From positions 28,062,001-28,126,000 of the forward strand of contig NW_024466599.1 of the NCBI RefSeq assembly GCF_017591425.1: a DNA stretch of 64,000 nucleotides. The letters are read 5' to 3'. The DNA is from Ochotona curzoniae. Its lineage: Eukaryota; Chordata; Mammalia; Lagomorpha; Ochotonidae. A program made the position numbers and the translations under genes. Each line of letters begins with the position of its first letter. Within the stretch, counting starts at the first letter, position 1. Positions 61,068-64,000 of the stretch are shown here, in pieces. The notes under the pieces were generated by a model that did not search any database, had not been told where the DNA came from, and saw nothing but the letters and a program-made list of their open reading frames with translations.

Positions 61068-64000
61068 CTGCAAACAGAAATGTTCAGTCAGTACTGCCCA
61101 GTCCAGCATACCAGGTATCACAAAAGGAAGCTGAAACTTGAGGACTACCATTCCAAGAGCAAAGATTCCTCTTTATGCTGAACTAGGAATGCAGGTCAGT
61201 TAAAGCCCTAAGGTCAGGAATGTGCTTGGCAAGGTTAAGGTGAGGAGAAGGCCACTGCTTCAGAACAATAGTGAGTAGGACAGAAATGTGGTGATGACCT
61301 CGCAGAAGTAGCCAGACCGAATGGTGTGCTGCTGGGCTGGGTTATACTGCATGGTGCCACACCCCACACTGCAGAAGTTTAAAACAAAATGGCAAAGGGC
61401 CTCTGCTTCTCTCTTTGGAGGCCCAGCTCATGTGCGAGGCTGATGCTGCGCTGGTCTGGAGGGTGTCACCTGGATGTGACTCACTTCCATTAGCACATGG
61501 GATTCAGTCCCCAGGGAAGTATATCCTACCCATCCCCAGAAGGCAAACAGGAAGCCTGGAGGAAGAGCATGCATTAATGCGTCCTCTGGGAATGCCATCA
61601 TGTCAGACGTAAGTGCTTTAAGGATGCCGGTTCTGCACGGAAGGCTGGGAAGCTCTTGGAGCCCGAGTGTATGTAGATGGGGTAATGTGACATCACATTT
61701 CCAAAGGATCATTCTGGCTGCCGGGTGCTGAACAGACCACACAGAAGTGAGAGTGGACAAGGAGGCTGGTCAGAGAATCCTGGCAAGCGATGACGTAGCT
61801 TGAATGCAGAGCACTTTCGGGGGAAGTGCAGAGATGGGCTTGTATTCTAGGTATACTGTAAGAGGCAGAGCCCCCAGGATGGACTGAATATGCACTACTG
61901 AAAAAAGACAACATTTGCAGAGATCCTGTCTTGAGCAAACGGAAGAGCTGCCAGTCACTGAGATGGGGGGGAGCTGGGCAGGTGGAAGGTCGAGGGAGAC
62001 TTCATTTTGAGAGTCCTCTTAACCCTGTGGGCGTCAAGTGAGTGAAGGTGAAGGGAGATGATCAGCCTCCAGAGATGAATCTGGGAAGTCTGTATCAGTC
62101 AGTTCATCAATCTCATTTAAGCAGCAGAACGGGTGAGATTATGTAGGCAGCAAGGGGCGTCCCTGGACCAGGCCTCTGTGGCCTCCCTTGTGGATGTCTG
62201 AAAGGCACAGGTTCATCTGCATGGACTGAGAGAGAAGAACCAGAGCGGTGGGCCTGAAACAAGGAGAAAAAAGGCTGTTTCCAGAAGGGGAGTGAGCACA
62301 GCATGAAAACACCGAGTGTGCAGACTCGGGGGCTGCTGCTGCTGCAGCCGGAGGGGCAGAGCTGAGAGGGAGGGAGGGAGAACATGCAGACCACTGCTCT
62401 GATTTTCTGCAAAGAGGAAGAGGCTGTGGTAGGTGAAAGAACATGTGAGTTTAGGAGATTTTTTTTTTCCAAAGAGGTGTGTGCACTGACAGCTTTAGCC
62501 CAGCAGAAAAACAGACACAAGTGGATGGAACCCAGCACACAAAGGAAATAGAGTATTCACTTACTTTAATGACACAAAAGCAGAATATGTGGATCCAGGT
62601 TCCAATATGCTTGCAGATACAGCAGACAGAACATATTGAGGCTCTCTTGTGATTCTAGTGTTTAAGTCCAACATGGAGCAAAGGAGTTAAAAGTATGGGC
62701 CAGGAGCTGGGTGGAATGACATCAGGTGCAATCCACAATGTGTTTGACAGCTGAGGACAGGTGGAGGGTGACACACCGTGGTCAGAGCAGACACCTGATC
62801 TCCTGGGAGATGAGCTGTGCATTACGGGACTAGAAGAAGCAAGTAGGAACAGCAAAGTAATGAACAGGACTCCCGAACCTTGACATATACAGGAAAACCC
62901 TTCTGGGTATGACAAGGCCCAGGATACCACTAAGCCAGGAAGCTGAGAGGCAGATTCTTCGTGGCCATGGAAGTCAGGAAGAATGACAACAGGGCTAATG
63001 GCCCAAGTGCTTGCTGTGGTGACAGCCTGACATCATGGGATGGCTTGTGCGTCAACAACACGGAGAGGCTCTGGGAAACAGGAGGGAGCCACTGTCTAGA
63101 AGGCGCAGTGAGGGCACGCAGGTCACCTACCCCATGTGCAGACCCAGCGGCACTCAGGGTGTGGGAGCCAAGACCTCTCCATCGCCCGATCTGCCTACGG
63201 GGCAGGCAGCGAGCTCACTGGCCGGCTGGTTGCTGTCAGGGCCAGGGGATACCTAATGGAAAGAAACAAGGTGTTCTTCAGGAGACAGACTCTTCCCCTG
63301 ACACTACATTCTCAGGAGAGCATCACACAGAGCCTTCCCCAGGAAGGGCCATGAGGGCAAAAGGAATAATGATTGCAAACATGGTCATTTGCTTCCAAAT
63401 GAATGCTAAGCTCATGAAGTGGGCCAAATAAGTAGTTTTTGCAAGCTGTGACCCTGGTCTATGACAACAACAAGTATCCTTAAATGTCGTTATTTTGCCA
63501 CAGACCTTTTTGAGTCATGGCACGTGTGGACATGGACCAAGGCAGAGCAGTGTTTGTATGCTTCTCACGACAAATGTGATGTATGGAGCTGGATTTTCCT
63601 TGCTATGATGGGAGGAAGTAGAATTCATAGCAAACATGACAAATATGCAACAGGTGCATGTGATGGCTTCACTATCGCTGACACTGGCCCGCTCAAGGTG
63701 GAGCTGCCTACACGCTGCTCTGGGCATCGAATGCCAAAAAGGGCCCTGGGTCACGCTGGACAGTTGGACTGCAGGGCTGCCCACACTGTGGGTCACCACT
63801 GCACCCCCGGGGGAGAGCCCCACTAAGCATGTATTGGGACTTTAAGTTTCTCCTTGGCCAGGGAATCACATTTTGAGAGACATTTCCTATTCTTGGTATT
63901 AGCAGGGCACATGCCCAAGAAAACACAGTTTTACTGAATGTTACCTTTGGTCCTGAATCATAAACTTCTGACTTTTCTGAAAAATGCTTGTTTAAATCAA
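61068..64000 (-). other. THUMPD2: THUMPD2 upstream intron (partial)
   Basis: Minus-strand sequence upstream of the motif I exon. I looked for the expected preceding exon (end of the THUMP-linked region) and did not find it, so this is probably intron to the window edge. An L2-like piece may lie at about 61.7-62.1 kb. The open frame at 62961-63431 has no recognisable product. Confidence 0.6.
61690..62060 (-). repeat. Possible L2 fragment
   Basis: AAGTGAGAGTGGACAAGGAG, then GATGACGTAGCTTGAATG, is faintly like the antisense L2-type sequence. Low confidence. Confidence 0.25.

Noticed and set aside
62961..63431. 156-codon open frame in the THUMPD2 intron
   Set aside because: No recognisable product, opposite strand to the host gene, and low-complexity composition.
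61068..63944. Search for the next upstream THUMPD2 exon
   Set aside because: Candidate minus-strand donors (for example near 62560 and 63125) gave peptides unrelated to THUMPD2 or with wrong phase.
63945..64000. Minus-strand open frame at the window edge ending in a possible donor (AAAG|GTAACA), frame ...SEKSEVYDSGPK
   Set aside because: It is open for only 18 codons, the upstream acceptor is off the window, and the peptide does not match the THUMPD2 segment expected before the motif I exon. It could be a coding exon but is not supportable here.

Overview
This is mammalian nuclear DNA from a lagomorph, most likely a pika (Ochotona). It has intron-rich genes and no bacterial features. It is dense in one tRNA-headed SINE family whose head reads GGCCCGGCGCGGTGGCGCA and whose tail resembles CTTTCCAATAAAAATAAAT. 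I recognise this as the lagomorph C-type SINE in its pika-like form. The species call is inference; lagomorph is firmer than pika.

Two protein genes are supported, arranged tail to tail as I remember TMEM178A and THUMPD2 on human 2p22. TMEM178A lies on the + strand. Its exons 2 to 4 are at 18086-18199, 21234-21371 and 33256-33497. Their splice phases interlock exactly and they encode the last 164 or so residues, ending at a TGA at 33495-33497 with a 3' UTR to about 34.2 kb. Exon 1 is upstream of the window. The C-terminal part of THUMPD2 lies on the - strand in four exons: 61067-60996, 60502-60388, 53399-53291 and 51161-50837. These carry the methyltransferase motifs DPMCGLGT and SDIPFGKK, and they join in frame into about 206 residues. 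The N-terminal exons (THUMP domain) must lie beyond base 64000.

Layout. 1-18.1 kb: TMEM178A intron 1, filled by a rearranged LINE-1 (0.7-2.3 kb), a fossil Tigger-type DNA transposon (4.67-5.78 kb), a 3.8 kb antisense LINE-1 (10.8-14.6 kb), an L1 3' end (17.5-17.9 kb) and many SINEs. 18.1-33.3 kb: exons 2-4. The 11.9 kb third intron holds a MaLR-type LTR and two copies of an unusual composite repeat (27.1-28.4 and 30.4-32.4 kb). 34.2-50.5 kb: intergenic, with SINEs and ancient L2/MIR pieces. 50.5-64 kb: the 3' half of THUMPD2 with SINE-bearing introns.

The most unusual item is the pair of composite repeats in TMEM178A intron 3. Each has a 5' array of degenerate units of about 50-80 bp, then a shared non-repetitive body of about 0.7-0.8 kb, then an A-rich end with AATAAA. 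The architecture resembles a VNTR-bearing retroposon such as hominoid SVA. I do not recognise the family. No CRISPR, tRNA, rRNA or intact retroviral genes were seen.
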